From positions 62,001-126,000 of the forward strand of contig CANKXO010000002.1 of NCBI GenBank assembly GCA_947487765.1: 64,000 bases of DNA. The letters are read 5' to 3'. Positions within the stretch are counted from its first letter, which is position 1; each line of letters starts with the position of its first letter. The DNA is from an uncultured Pseudomonadales bacterium (GTDB taxonomy: Bacteria > Pseudomonadota > Gammaproteobacteria > Pseudomonadales > Cellvibrionaceae). The translations under genes were made by a program, and so were the position numbers. The notes under the pieces were generated by a model that ran no database searches, was not told where the DNA came from, and saw only the letters and a program-made list of their open reading frames with translations. This document shows positions 57,170-64,000 of this stretch, one piece after another.

Positions 57170-57178
57170 TTTATACCA
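57170..57178 (-). promoter_or_regulatory. Extended -10 element of the rpsB promoter
   Basis: On the minus strand TGGTATAAA followed by the GC-rich discriminator GCCGCCC. The hexamer TATAAA is at 57175-57170. A TG pair one base before the hexamer and a GC-rich discriminator are typical of strong, growth-rate-regulated promoters of ribosomal genes. The -35 match (TTTTAT at 57198-57193) is weak. Confidence 0.5.
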
Positions 57179-57228
57179 CAAGACGAGAGCAAATAAAAGA
57201 AATTTGAACTTAGAGAAAAGACAATTAA

Positions 57229-57252
57229 CTTTAATTTTTTTAAAAATCAAAG
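57229..57252 (-). terminator. Weak terminator after the two lipoprotein genes
   Basis: On the minus strand CTTTGATTT pairs with AAATTAAAG over nine positions with one wobble pair, followed by TTAATTGTCTTTTC. The stem is AT-rich and begins two bases after the stop codon of the small lipoprotein gene, so termination efficiency is doubtful. Confidence 0.4.
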
Positions 57253-57254
57253 TA

Positions 57255-57782
57255 TTAGCGTATATCCTCTACCGCCGGAAGGGACTTTATCAAGCGACCA
57301 TTATCATCTAGCTTAGTAGATGAGTCCTTTTGTTTTCGCAAACTTGCCTCTTTTCCAACCTGAACAATCAACGATAATGAACGCTGCATTTTCTGGCCAT
57401 TAGGCAACTCCACAATCGCACTAATAGGCAAATAGTGCTTACCTTTTTGCCTTGCATAAAGCACTATAGGAATCTCATAAGTATAGGATCCGTCAAGAGC
57501 AATTGTTTGGGACAACTTTCCTTGAAGAATATCAAACCCATCATTAGGAGAAAGATGAACAGACAGAAAGCCCAGAGGATGGCCAGCTTGCAATAAAACA
57601 GAAACACTTAACGTATCACTTACCTCAGCTAGAAAAACCCTAGACCCAAACAATCGGACATCAGCTCCAGGCTTCTGATAGCCTGAAGCTATTAATTTTT
57701 CACTGGTCACCGGCCTCTGCTCACAAGACATCAAAGCCAATACCATTGCGACAAAGGTTAAACGCATCCCTATTTTTTTCAT
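57255..57782 (-). CDS. Small lipoprotein, partner of the metalloprotease-like lipoprotein
   Basis: A 175-residue protein with a signal peptide ending in the lipobox LMSC (Cys19 of the chosen start), so a predicted outer- or inner-membrane lipoprotein. The mature part, about residues 35-145, alternates hydrophobic and polar residues (VRLFGSRVFLAEVSDTLSVSVLLQAG, YEIPIVLYARQKGKHYLPISAIVEL), suggesting a beta-sandwich. No catalytic motif or known family was recognised. ATG 57782 is preferred because it gives a standard lipoprotein signal. It is 28 bases downstream of the metalloprotease-like gene and probably co-transcribed; a joint function is inferred from this only. Confidence 0.7.
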   Translation of the reverse strand: MKKIGMRLTFVAMVLALMSCEQRPVTSEKLIASGYQKPGADVRLFGSRVFLAEVSDTLSVSVLLQAGHPLGFLSVHLSPNDGFDILQGKLSQTIALDGSYTYEIPIVLYARQKGKHYLPISAIVELPNGQKMQRSLSLIVQVGKEASLRKQKDSSTKLDDNGRLIKSLPAVEDIR

Positions 57783-57810
57783 AAGATGCTCTCGATACTG
57801 AAACATAAAG

Positions 57811-59505
57811 CTAACTGGTTACCGTAACCGAAAAACATACGTCGCCTCCTGTAGACAGGTCACCATCAACATTAGAGCGGCTGAACACTTCTAGTATATA
57901 TTCGTCTGAAAAGCCAAGCGTCCGAAGATCACTTACCGTATCGCCATCAGTATCATACGCCACTGTATTCGGCTCGGGGACACGAACTTCCACCTGACCA
58001 CGGCGATACAATACAAATGCTGGGTTAGATGGCATAAACCCTGAGTGGTGTGTCACTGTGATCATATGCTCACCAACCGCAGTCGTAAAACGAATAAACT
58101 GGCGATTACCCAATTTATTAATTTCTCTTCCCGCCCCAAACATATTCCCGGTACATACCTGCTCAGAACCGCCATTAACTGTTAGCTCGTTATAAACAGG
58201 AAGGTTATCAACAGAGCCACCATCATTCGTTTCACCAGAACCATAGGGGCCAACGCCAAAAATTGATTGTGCTGCCAATAAATTATCAACAGCTGCTGAA
58301 TCAACAGAAGAGTGGCCCCTAAAAAGGTTGGTAAATGAAAAAATAGTAGTAAATGATGTCTGGTCCGCATACTCATCACTACTCAGCACATCATAAATAG
58401 GTTGGAAGCCGACATTTAGACTATCAAGCCCTTCATTATCATCATCATAGAAGTCATATAATAATGAATGAATAGAGCTCTCGACAAACCATCCGGTGTT
58501 ATCGGTAGCATTATCGGGATTCAGCTCAACATTGATATCAAAATCTTCATTTTGACTAACACCAAAAGAATCACGATATATAGGATCATTATTCACCATT
58601 CCTGAATATGCATTAGCAAAGCCTTCTGCAAACGCTAAACGCATATCCAGCGACTCAATTACGTTATGGCTACCACCAATAGTATCTGCTCTCGATAACA
58701 CATCTTCAAAATAGTGAGCCAACTCATGCAAAATAACATGATCATCATACTCATCTGTATTTTGATTTTCTGCTCCAAGAATGTAGATACGGCTATCTAC
58801 ACCAAAGCGACGATAGAAGCTACTCCCTATATCGCCATCAGCCAAAAATCCTTGTGCAGGATTATTTAACGGACTCCAAAACACATCCAACTCAGGCAAG
58901 CGTAAGGTATTGTCCGCTGCAGTAATCTGCAACAAGCCATCATAAATAGTATCAAGAACCGCAAAAGGAGCGGCAGCTCGAGCAGAAGTATAACTAGTTG
59001 AAGAATTATCCCACCCAGAAGCTGCATGTAAATTACGAATAGAGTCAGCTATGCCGCTACTAACTAAATCACCATCTAGGACATATTGCGCATTGCTAGC
59101 GGTATTATCCAATGCTCTGACTTCCCATGAAGGTAGACTGGTTTTGGATAGCTCAGCAAATACCCTGACTCTGACCAAAGTGTTGGAAGGAACAAAAGTA
59201 AGTGCGTAACTACCATCATCATCTGTTCGGGCAACCGTGATAATAAGGCCATCAGCATCCAGCAATTGAACGCTGACACCACGAGCGGGCATTACTTGCG
59301 AGTTAGCGTAATCTAGACCATTATCTAATACGAGACTAAAAGGAATTCTCTCATAACTCACTTGGCCAGAAATAGTGACAAATTCAGGCACTGGTGTATC
59401 GGAGTCACTGCCGCCTCCCCCTCCAGAGCAGCTAACCAGTAATAGCACTGACAAAAAAAGAAAATACCGGAACAATTGTGGGAACTGTAACTTCATTAAC
59501 TTCAT
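57811..59505 (-). CDS. Predicted gluzincin-type metalloprotease lipoprotein
   Basis: A 564-residue predicted surface or periplasmic lipoprotein. The signal ends in the lipobox LVSC (Cys26), followed by five glycines. Residues 42-120 (ISGQVSYERIPFSL to VRVRVFAELS) resemble a carboxypeptidase-regulatory beta-sandwich. ILHELAHYFED carries an HExxH zinc site (His260, Glu261, His264), and AFAEGFANAYSG supplies a plausible third ligand, Glu294, thirty residues later, the spacing of gluzincin peptidases. A C-terminal beta-rich domain (about 440-564) contains TDGDTVSD and SNVDGD acidic loops. Good SD AGGAA precedes the ATG. Peptidase activity and target are inferred, not shown. Confidence 0.75.
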   Translation of the reverse strand: MKLMKLQFPQLFRYFLFLSVLLLVSCSGGGGGSDSDTPVPEFVTISGQVSYERIPFSLVLDNGLDYANSQVMPARGVSVQLLDADGLIITVARTDDDGSYALTFVPSNTLVRVRVFAELSKTSLPSWEVRALDNTASNAQYVLDGDLVSSGIADSIRNLHAASGWDNSSTSYTSARAAAPFAVLDTIYDGLLQITAADNTLRLPELDVFWSPLNNPAQGFLADGDIGSSFYRRFGVDSRIYILGAENQNTDEYDDHVILHELAHYFEDVLSRADTIGGSHNVIESLDMRLAFAEGFANAYSGMVNNDPIYRDSFGVSQNEDFDINVELNPDNATDNTGWFVESSIHSLLYDFYDDDNEGLDSLNVGFQPIYDVLSSDEYADQTSFTTIFSFTNLFRGHSSVDSAAVDNLLAAQSIFGVGPYGSGETNDGGSVDNLPVYNELTVNGGSEQVCTGNMFGAGREINKLGNRQFIRFTTAVGEHMITVTHHSGFMPSNPAFVLYRRGQVEVRVPEPNTVAYDTDGDTVSDLRTLGFSDEYILEVFSRSNVDGDLSTGGDVCFSVTVTS

Positions 59506-59833
59506 TATTATTTTTTCCTGGAAAGCCTGAGAAAGGCCGAACCAAGGTAATTTATTAGAAATAGCATTTACACTTACGAACTTTTCTTCTGTAGTACTAC
59601 ATTAAATAACAAAGTCATTTATGCCCTTCTGACGGCATTTTTCAACTCACCCTTACATACAACTCTAGCAGAAAGATGCTTATTAGCCCGCCAAGTTAAT
59701 AACTACTAATGCCTTTGTCAAGCTAGCCTTTCTCAAATACAGCTGACCCGATAGGTAAGGTAGTTTACAATAGCGGCTTTCACCCCTATAAAAGTAATCA
59801 CATATTGTTTATTTAGCCCATGGTTCAGCATTT
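59506..59833. other. 328-base divergent region between metalloprotease and map genes
   Basis: It holds the ribosome-binding site of the minus-strand lipoprotein gene at the left edge and the map promoter at 59743-59771 on the right. The middle part is AT-rich with no clear dyad, coding frame or RNA gene. The minus-strand promoter could not be located with confidence. Confidence 0.45.
59743..59771 (+). promoter_or_regulatory. Candidate sigma-70 promoter of map-glnD-dapC
   Basis: CTGACC at 59743-59748, a 17-base spacer, and TACAAT at 59766-59771, followed by AGCGGC. It would start transcription near 59778, about 56 bases before the map ATG. The call is by inspection. Confidence 0.5.
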
Positions 59834-60607
59834 ATGACTATTAGCATTAAAACTCCAGACGAAATCGAAAAAATGCGCATTGCAGGCAAAATGGCTGCTG
59901 AAGTGCTAGAAATGATAGGACCCCATGTCCAACCAGGCATTAGTACTGCTGAGCTGGATAAACTTTGCCATGATCATATCACCCAAGTTCAAAAAGCTAT
60001 TCCCGCATGCCTTGGTTATAGAGGCTTTCCAAAGTCAATCTGTACATCAGTTAACCATGTAATCTGCCATGGCATTCCATCGGAAAAGAAAACCTTAAAA
60101 AATGGTGACATTATCAATATCGATGTTACCGTTATTTATGAGGGGTATCATGGTGATACCAGTAAAATGTATTTTGTAGGCAAAACATCTTCTCATGCCG
60201 AGCGTTTAGTGAATATCACACAAGAATGCCTCTATAAGGGGATAGATCTCGTCAAACCAGGCGCTCGCTTAGGCGATATTGGTCATACTATTCAACAACA
60301 CGCCGAAGCCAATTATTATTCAGTCGTTAGAGAATATTGCGGCCATGGTATTGGTAGTACTTTTCATGAAGACCCCCAAGTACTCCATTACGGCAAACCC
60401 AACACAGGCATGGCTTTACAAGAAGGCATGTGCTTTACCATAGAGCCAATGATTAATGCAGGTAAAGCTCAAACAAAACTCAAAGGTGATGGTTGGACAG
60501 TTGAAACAAAAGATGGACGACTATCCGCTCAATGGGAACATACTCTACTCGTTACCAAAACAGGTGTTGAAGTCCTCACCGCTCGCCAGGAAGAAAATTT
60601 TGCCTAA
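59834..60607 (+). CDS. map: Methionine aminopeptidase type I
   Basis: Removes the initiator methionine from nascent proteins. The 257-residue pita-bread enzyme has ICTSVNHVICHGIPSEKKTLKNGDIINIDVTVIYEGYHGDTSKMY with two Asp metal ligands, EYCGHGIGSTFHEDPQVLHYG (His ligand), GMCFTIEPMINAG (Glu ligand) and AQWEHTLLVTKTG (last Glu). It opens the plus-strand operon divergent from rpsB, the usual arrangement, though here two lipoprotein genes intervene. Its stop codon lies inside the start of glnD. Confidence 0.97.
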   Translation: MTISIKTPDEIEKMRIAGKMAAEVLEMIGPHVQPGISTAELDKLCHDHITQVQKAIPACLGYRGFPKSICTSVNHVICHGIPSEKKTLKNGDIINIDVTVIYEGYHGDTSKMYFVGKTSSHAERLVNITQECLYKGIDLVKPGARLGDIGHTIQQHAEANYYSVVREYCGHGIGSTFHEDPQVLHYGKPNTGMALQEGMCFTIEPMINAGKAQTKLKGDGWTVETKDGRLSAQWEHTLLVTKTGVEVLTARQEENFA

Positions 60608-63323
60608 CCCTGCGTTATTGGAAATTCCCATATTAGAAGACACACCTGTTCCAATCGCATTTAATCAAGTGCGATTTCGTGCTGCATTAGCAAGAACAAA
60701 CTCCATCATTAGTGTATTTAAAGCGGCTATTGAAGCAATAAATTACCAGTTTGATATTCGCTTCAAAGAAGGCGAATCTATTCGCAATATTATCTACGAG
60801 CGGGCTCTTTTGATCGACTGCCTTCTCCATTATGCCTGGCATCAGTTTGAATGGAATGATAATGAAGTCAGCTTAATTGCCGTTGGTGGCTACGGCCGAG
60901 GAGAACTCCATCCTAAATCAGACATTGATCTACTTATTTTGATGTCTAACTCCCCTGACTCAAAAAATTACAATAGTAACCAGGCATTTTTAACACTGCT
61001 TTGGGATATTGGACTAAATATCGGGCACAGCGTTCGCACAATCGATGAGTGTATTAATATTGCCCGCGAAGATATTACTGTTGCCACCAGCATAATGGAA
61101 GCTAGAGTTTTACAAGGGCCTTTGTCATTATTTCAAGAACTCCAGCTAAATACAGCAAGTGATAAAATGTGGTCCAACGACAAGTTTTTCCTTGCCAAAA
61201 CTAAGGAACAAGAAGCTCGCCACGAAAAATACAATGACACTGAATATAACCTAGAGCCCAATGTTAAAAATGCCCCAGGCGGTTTACGAGATATTCAAAC
61301 CATCCAATGGGTCGCTAAACGTTTTTTCAACGTCAATACCTTGGCTGCACTAGAGGGTAAAGGCTTTTTTACAGATGCGGAGTACGCTTCATTAATTTAT
61401 GGTGAAGAGTTCTTATGGAAAGTTCGTTATGGGTTACATATGACAGCCAATCGCCCGGAAGAACGACTTCTTTTTGATTACCAAAAAGATCTTGCTTCTC
61501 TATTTGGCTATCAAGATGCCGATGAGCAACTTGCTATCGAACAGTTTATGCATGATTACTATCGCATTGTCCTCTCGCTTAGAGAATTAAACGATGTACT
61601 CCTGCAATTTCTAGATGAAGCAATTATTAATCGAGGTTCAAGCACAAGAGCCATACCAATTAATGAGCGCTTCCAACTCCGAGGAAACTTCATTGAAGTT
61701 ATCCATATCAAAGTCTTTGAAGAAACACCATCGGCACTGTTAGAAATTTTTGTACTAGCATCACAAAACGAAAATATTACCGGTATCCGCGCTTCAACGA
61801 TTCGGCTCATTCGAGAAAGTCGAACATTGATTAACGAGCAATTTCGCCAAAACTCTATCAACCAACAGCTATTCTTAGATTTATTGCGTTCACCTTATAA
61901 GCTGGCCACGCAATTAAAGCGCATGAAACGCTACGGGATTTTAGGACGCTACTTACCAGAATTCGATCATATCATTGGTCAAATGCAGCACGACCTTTTT
62001 CATATCTATACTGTCGACGACCATACGCTTAATCTAATCGAATTTATAAGAAGACTATTACGGCCTGAATTAGAAAAAAAGCACCCATCAATTACTCGAA
62101 TATTTAATCAGCTACCAGAAAAAGAAAATTTGTATATCGCTGGCCTTTATCATGATATTGCCAAAGGGCGAGGAGGCGATCACTCGATATTAGGCGAAGA
62201 GGATGCTATTAACTTCTGCTCTAGGCATCAGCTTTCAAAACGCAAAACTCTGCTGATAAGTTGGTTGGTAAGAGAGCATTTAACAATGTCCTCGACTTCT
62301 CAAAAACAGGATTTATCTGACCCCGCGGTCATCCATGACTTCGCACAACTGGTTGGAGATCAGCTTCATCTGGACTATTTATACGTCTTAACTGTTGCCG
62401 ACATGAATGCAACAAATCCTGATATTTGGAACAACTGGCGCGCTAGTTTGTTATTGCAACTTTACAATGAAACTAAACGCGCACTCAATCGAGGCCTGGA
62501 AAACCCAATTGATAGAGAAGAATGCATTGCAGAAACACAAGAAGCTGCAATGCATATGCTGTTACAAGAGACTGATATCGATGAGCAATCAGTTTGGGAG
62601 TTATGGCAAACCGCTGGAGACGACTATTTCTTACGTGAAAGTGCTGATGATATTGTCTGGCATACACAAGCAATACTAACAAAGCAGAACAAAGAAAAAC
62701 CTCTAGTATTGGTTTCTGACCATAACTTAAGAGGCAGTCACAAAGTGACTCAGATTTTCATTCATGCTTTAGAGAAAAATAATATTTTTGCGGCTGCAAC
62801 CAGCGCATTGGACCAGCTACAACTTAACATTCAAGATGCACGCATTTACAGTACTGTATCCGGGCATACAATGGATACATTTTATGTATTAGATAGAAAT
62901 GACCTACCTGTAACTGACCCTAAAAGCATAAAAACTATTATTTCCTCTATTACTTATGAGCTAAGTTTGAGTGACCACTATAGCGACATTATCAAGCGTC
63001 GAACTCCGCGGAAGCTCAAATATTTCAATGCGCCGACAAGAACTAATATCAGCAATGATATTTCACTCGAACATACAATACTCGAAGTCATTAGCCCTGA
63101 TCGTCCAGGCTTTCTAGCCCGACTAGCGCGAATTTTTGTAGAATATAATATTGAACTGGTAACAGCTAAAATCACGACACTGGGAGAAAGGGTTGAAGAT
63201 ATCTTTTTTATTACCGACAAAAACGGTAATCGTTTAAATGACCCTAAATTGTGCGAGCAATTACAACTTACTATTCAACAAGAACTAAATGCAAAAACTA
63301 ACGACAACGTATTAAGTATATGA
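60600..63323 (+). CDS. glnD: Bifunctional uridylyltransferase/uridylyl-removing enzyme GlnD
   Basis: Glutamine sensor that uridylylates or deuridylylates PII, controlling glutamine synthetase. The 907 residues contain the nucleotidyltransferase motif GGYGRGELHPKSDIDLLIL, LEPNVKNAPGGLRDIQTIQW, an HD hydrolase domain with YHDIAKGRGGDHSILGEEDA, and two C-terminal ACT domains (VLVSDHNLRGS region and ISPDRPGFLARLARIF). I chose TTG 60600 as start: AGGAAG sits six bases before it, and it gives the family length (E. coli 890). Upstream in-frame ATGs lie deep inside map. The gene overlaps both map (8 bases) and dapC (4 bases). Confidence 0.95.
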   Translation: MPNPALLEIPILEDTPVPIAFNQVRFRAALARTNSIISVFKAAIEAINYQFDIRFKEGESIRNIIYERALLIDCLLHYAWHQFEWNDNEVSLIAVGGYGRGELHPKSDIDLLILMSNSPDSKNYNSNQAFLTLLWDIGLNIGHSVRTIDECINIAREDITVATSIMEARVLQGPLSLFQELQLNTASDKMWSNDKFFLAKTKEQEARHEKYNDTEYNLEPNVKNAPGGLRDIQTIQWVAKRFFNVNTLAALEGKGFFTDAEYASLIYGEEFLWKVRYGLHMTANRPEERLLFDYQKDLASLFGYQDADEQLAIEQFMHDYYRIVLSLRELNDVLLQFLDEAIINRGSSTRAIPINERFQLRGNFIEVIHIKVFEETPSALLEIFVLASQNENITGIRASTIRLIRESRTLINEQFRQNSINQQLFLDLLRSPYKLATQLKRMKRYGILGRYLPEFDHIIGQMQHDLFHIYTVDDHTLNLIEFIRRLLRPELEKKHPSITRIFNQLPEKENLYIAGLYHDIAKGRGGDHSILGEEDAINFCSRHQLSKRKTLLISWLVREHLTMSSTSQKQDLSDPAVIHDFAQLVGDQLHLDYLYVLTVADMNATNPDIWNNWRASLLLQLYNETKRALNRGLENPIDREECIAETQEAAMHMLLQETDIDEQSVWELWQTAGDDYFLRESADDIVWHTQAILTKQNKEKPLVLVSDHNLRGSHKVTQIFIHALEKNNIFAAATSALDQLQLNIQDARIYSTVSGHTMDTFYVLDRNDLPVTDPKSIKTIISSITYELSLSDHYSDIIKRRTPRKLKYFNAPTRTNISNDISLEHTILEVISPDRPGFLARLARIFVEYNIELVTAKITTLGERVEDIFFITDKNGNRLNDPKLCEQLQLTIQQELNAKTNDNVLSI

Positions 63324-64000
63324 ACCCTGATTTAAACAAACTCCAACCCTATCCTTTTGAAAAATTAGCAGCATTAAAAGCGAACACAAATCCCAATACG
63401 GATATGAAGCATATTGCTTGGTCAATTGGAGAGCCCAAACATACACCTCCCGATTTTGTTTTAAAAACGTTAGCCGACAAGCTCCCCAAGGTCTCTCAGT
63501 ACCCAGCCACTAAAGGGTCAATAGAATTGCGACAAGCAATTGAAGCCTGGCTGACTAAGCGATTCAAACTAAACAAGAATACGGTAAGCTCAGAAAAACA
63601 TATATTACCTGTTAATGGCACACGCGAGGCCTTATTTGCATTTGCTCAAGCTGTCGTGGATCGCTCCACTAACCCAGTAGTAATTATGCCCAACCCATTT
63701 TATCAAATCTACGAAGGGGCAGCTTTTCTTGCCGGCGCAGAACCACATTTAATTAACTGCCAAGAAAACAATAATTACATACCCGACTTTTCTGGAGTGA
63801 CTGATAAAGAATGGCAACGCTGCCAACTACTTTATATTTGCTCACCGAATAACCCTACTGGCTCAGTTGTCGACTTAGCAACTTACAAAATGCTAATCGC
63901 ACTTGCTGACAAGCACGATTTTATTATCGCAAGCGATGAATGCTATTCTGAAATATATCCAAATGATCAGCAGCCACCTCCCAGCTTATTACAAGCGTGT
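63320..64000 (+). CDS. dapC: Succinyldiaminopimelate aminotransferase, N-terminal part (cut by the window edge)
   Basis: PLP enzyme of lysine and peptidoglycan-precursor synthesis. The ATG at 63320 overlaps the glnD stop (ATGA), and the frame stays open to the window end, giving 227 residues. The visible features are LNKLQPYPFEKLAALK near the start, IAWSIGEPKHTPPDFV, LPVNGTREALFAFAQAV, MPNPFYQIYEGAAFLAG, and CSPNNPTGSV, then DFIIASDECYSEIYP with the Asp that pairs with the PLP ring. The PLP lysine lies beyond the edge. The map-glnD-dapC order matches Pseudomonas, which supports DapC over other class I aminotransferases. Confidence 0.92.
   Translation, partial: MNPDLNKLQPYPFEKLAALKANTNPNTDMKHIAWSIGEPKHTPPDFVLKTLADKLPKVSQYPATKGSIELRQAIEAWLTKRFKLNKNTVSSEKHILPVNGTREALFAFAQAVVDRSTNPVVIMPNPFYQIYEGAAFLAGAEPHLINCQENNNYIPDFSGVTDKEWQRCQLLYICSPNNPTGSVVDLATYKMLIALADKHDFIIASDECYSEIYPNDQQPPPSLLQAC

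Overview
The window is an ordinary chromosomal segment of an AT-rich gammaproteobacterium. Gene order points to the Pseudomonadales/Cellvibrionales side of the class and probably to a marine organism: proS next to a lytic transglycosylase; arsC-wrbA-DUF2069-hda-DUF2066-purM-purN-DUF3108 as in Pseudomonas; rapA next to rluA; the long rpsB-to-rnhB run; and map-glnD-dapC. The marine inference rests on NhaD, a large NAD-glutamate dehydrogenase and polyglycine lipoproteins, and is only an inference. No rRNA, tRNA, CRISPR array, prophage or intact transposase gene was seen.

Layout. 1-5.4 kb: the end of proS, a small lytic transglycosylase, an MFS_3 exporter with a dyad operator candidate, a rhodanese, and a two-gene unit of a PQ-loop-like membrane protein plus a metal-dependent hydrolase. 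5.4-11.7 kb: avtA and the 1609-residue NAD-glutamate dehydrogenase, both minus strand. 12-13.1 kb: a response regulator followed by a CheC-like protein. 13.2-22.6 kb: the arsC/wrbA/DUF2069/hda/DUF2066/purM/purN/DUF3108/slyD block, interrupted by a soluble four-PAS chemoreceptor. 22.6-28.1 kb: nhaD (with a perfect FNR/Anr-type box upstream), rapA, rluA and a small zinc-ribbon gene. 28.16-28.43 kb: a MITE-like element with 33-bp perfect terminal inverted repeats, just upstream of argS. 28.5-41.9 kb: argS, a CAP-domain lipoprotein, an acyltransferase-dinG operon, pyrB, sbcB, an OmpA-like protein, phhB, class I fumarase, a coiled-coil membrane protein and a PuuD-like membrane protein.

42-57 kb is one of the most conserved bacterial operons, read on the minus strand: rpsB-tsf-pyrH-frr-uppS-cdsA-dxr-rseP-bamA-skp-lpxD-fabZ-lpxA-lpxB-rnhB. 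It links translation, UMP synthesis, undecaprenyl and phospholipid precursors, envelope stress proteolysis, outer-membrane protein assembly and lipid A synthesis. 57.2-59.5 kb holds a two-gene lipoprotein unit, a predicted HEXXH metalloprotease and a small partner, placed between rpsB and the divergent map-glnD-dapC operon, which runs off the right edge.

Most genes are housekeeping. The accessory signals that most deserve checking are the MITE-like element, the lipoprotein metalloprotease pair, the calcium-loop insertion in a BamA surface loop, the FNR-type site at nhaD, and the paired signalling genes at 12-13 kb. I did not find strong evidence for an entirely new multi-gene system.
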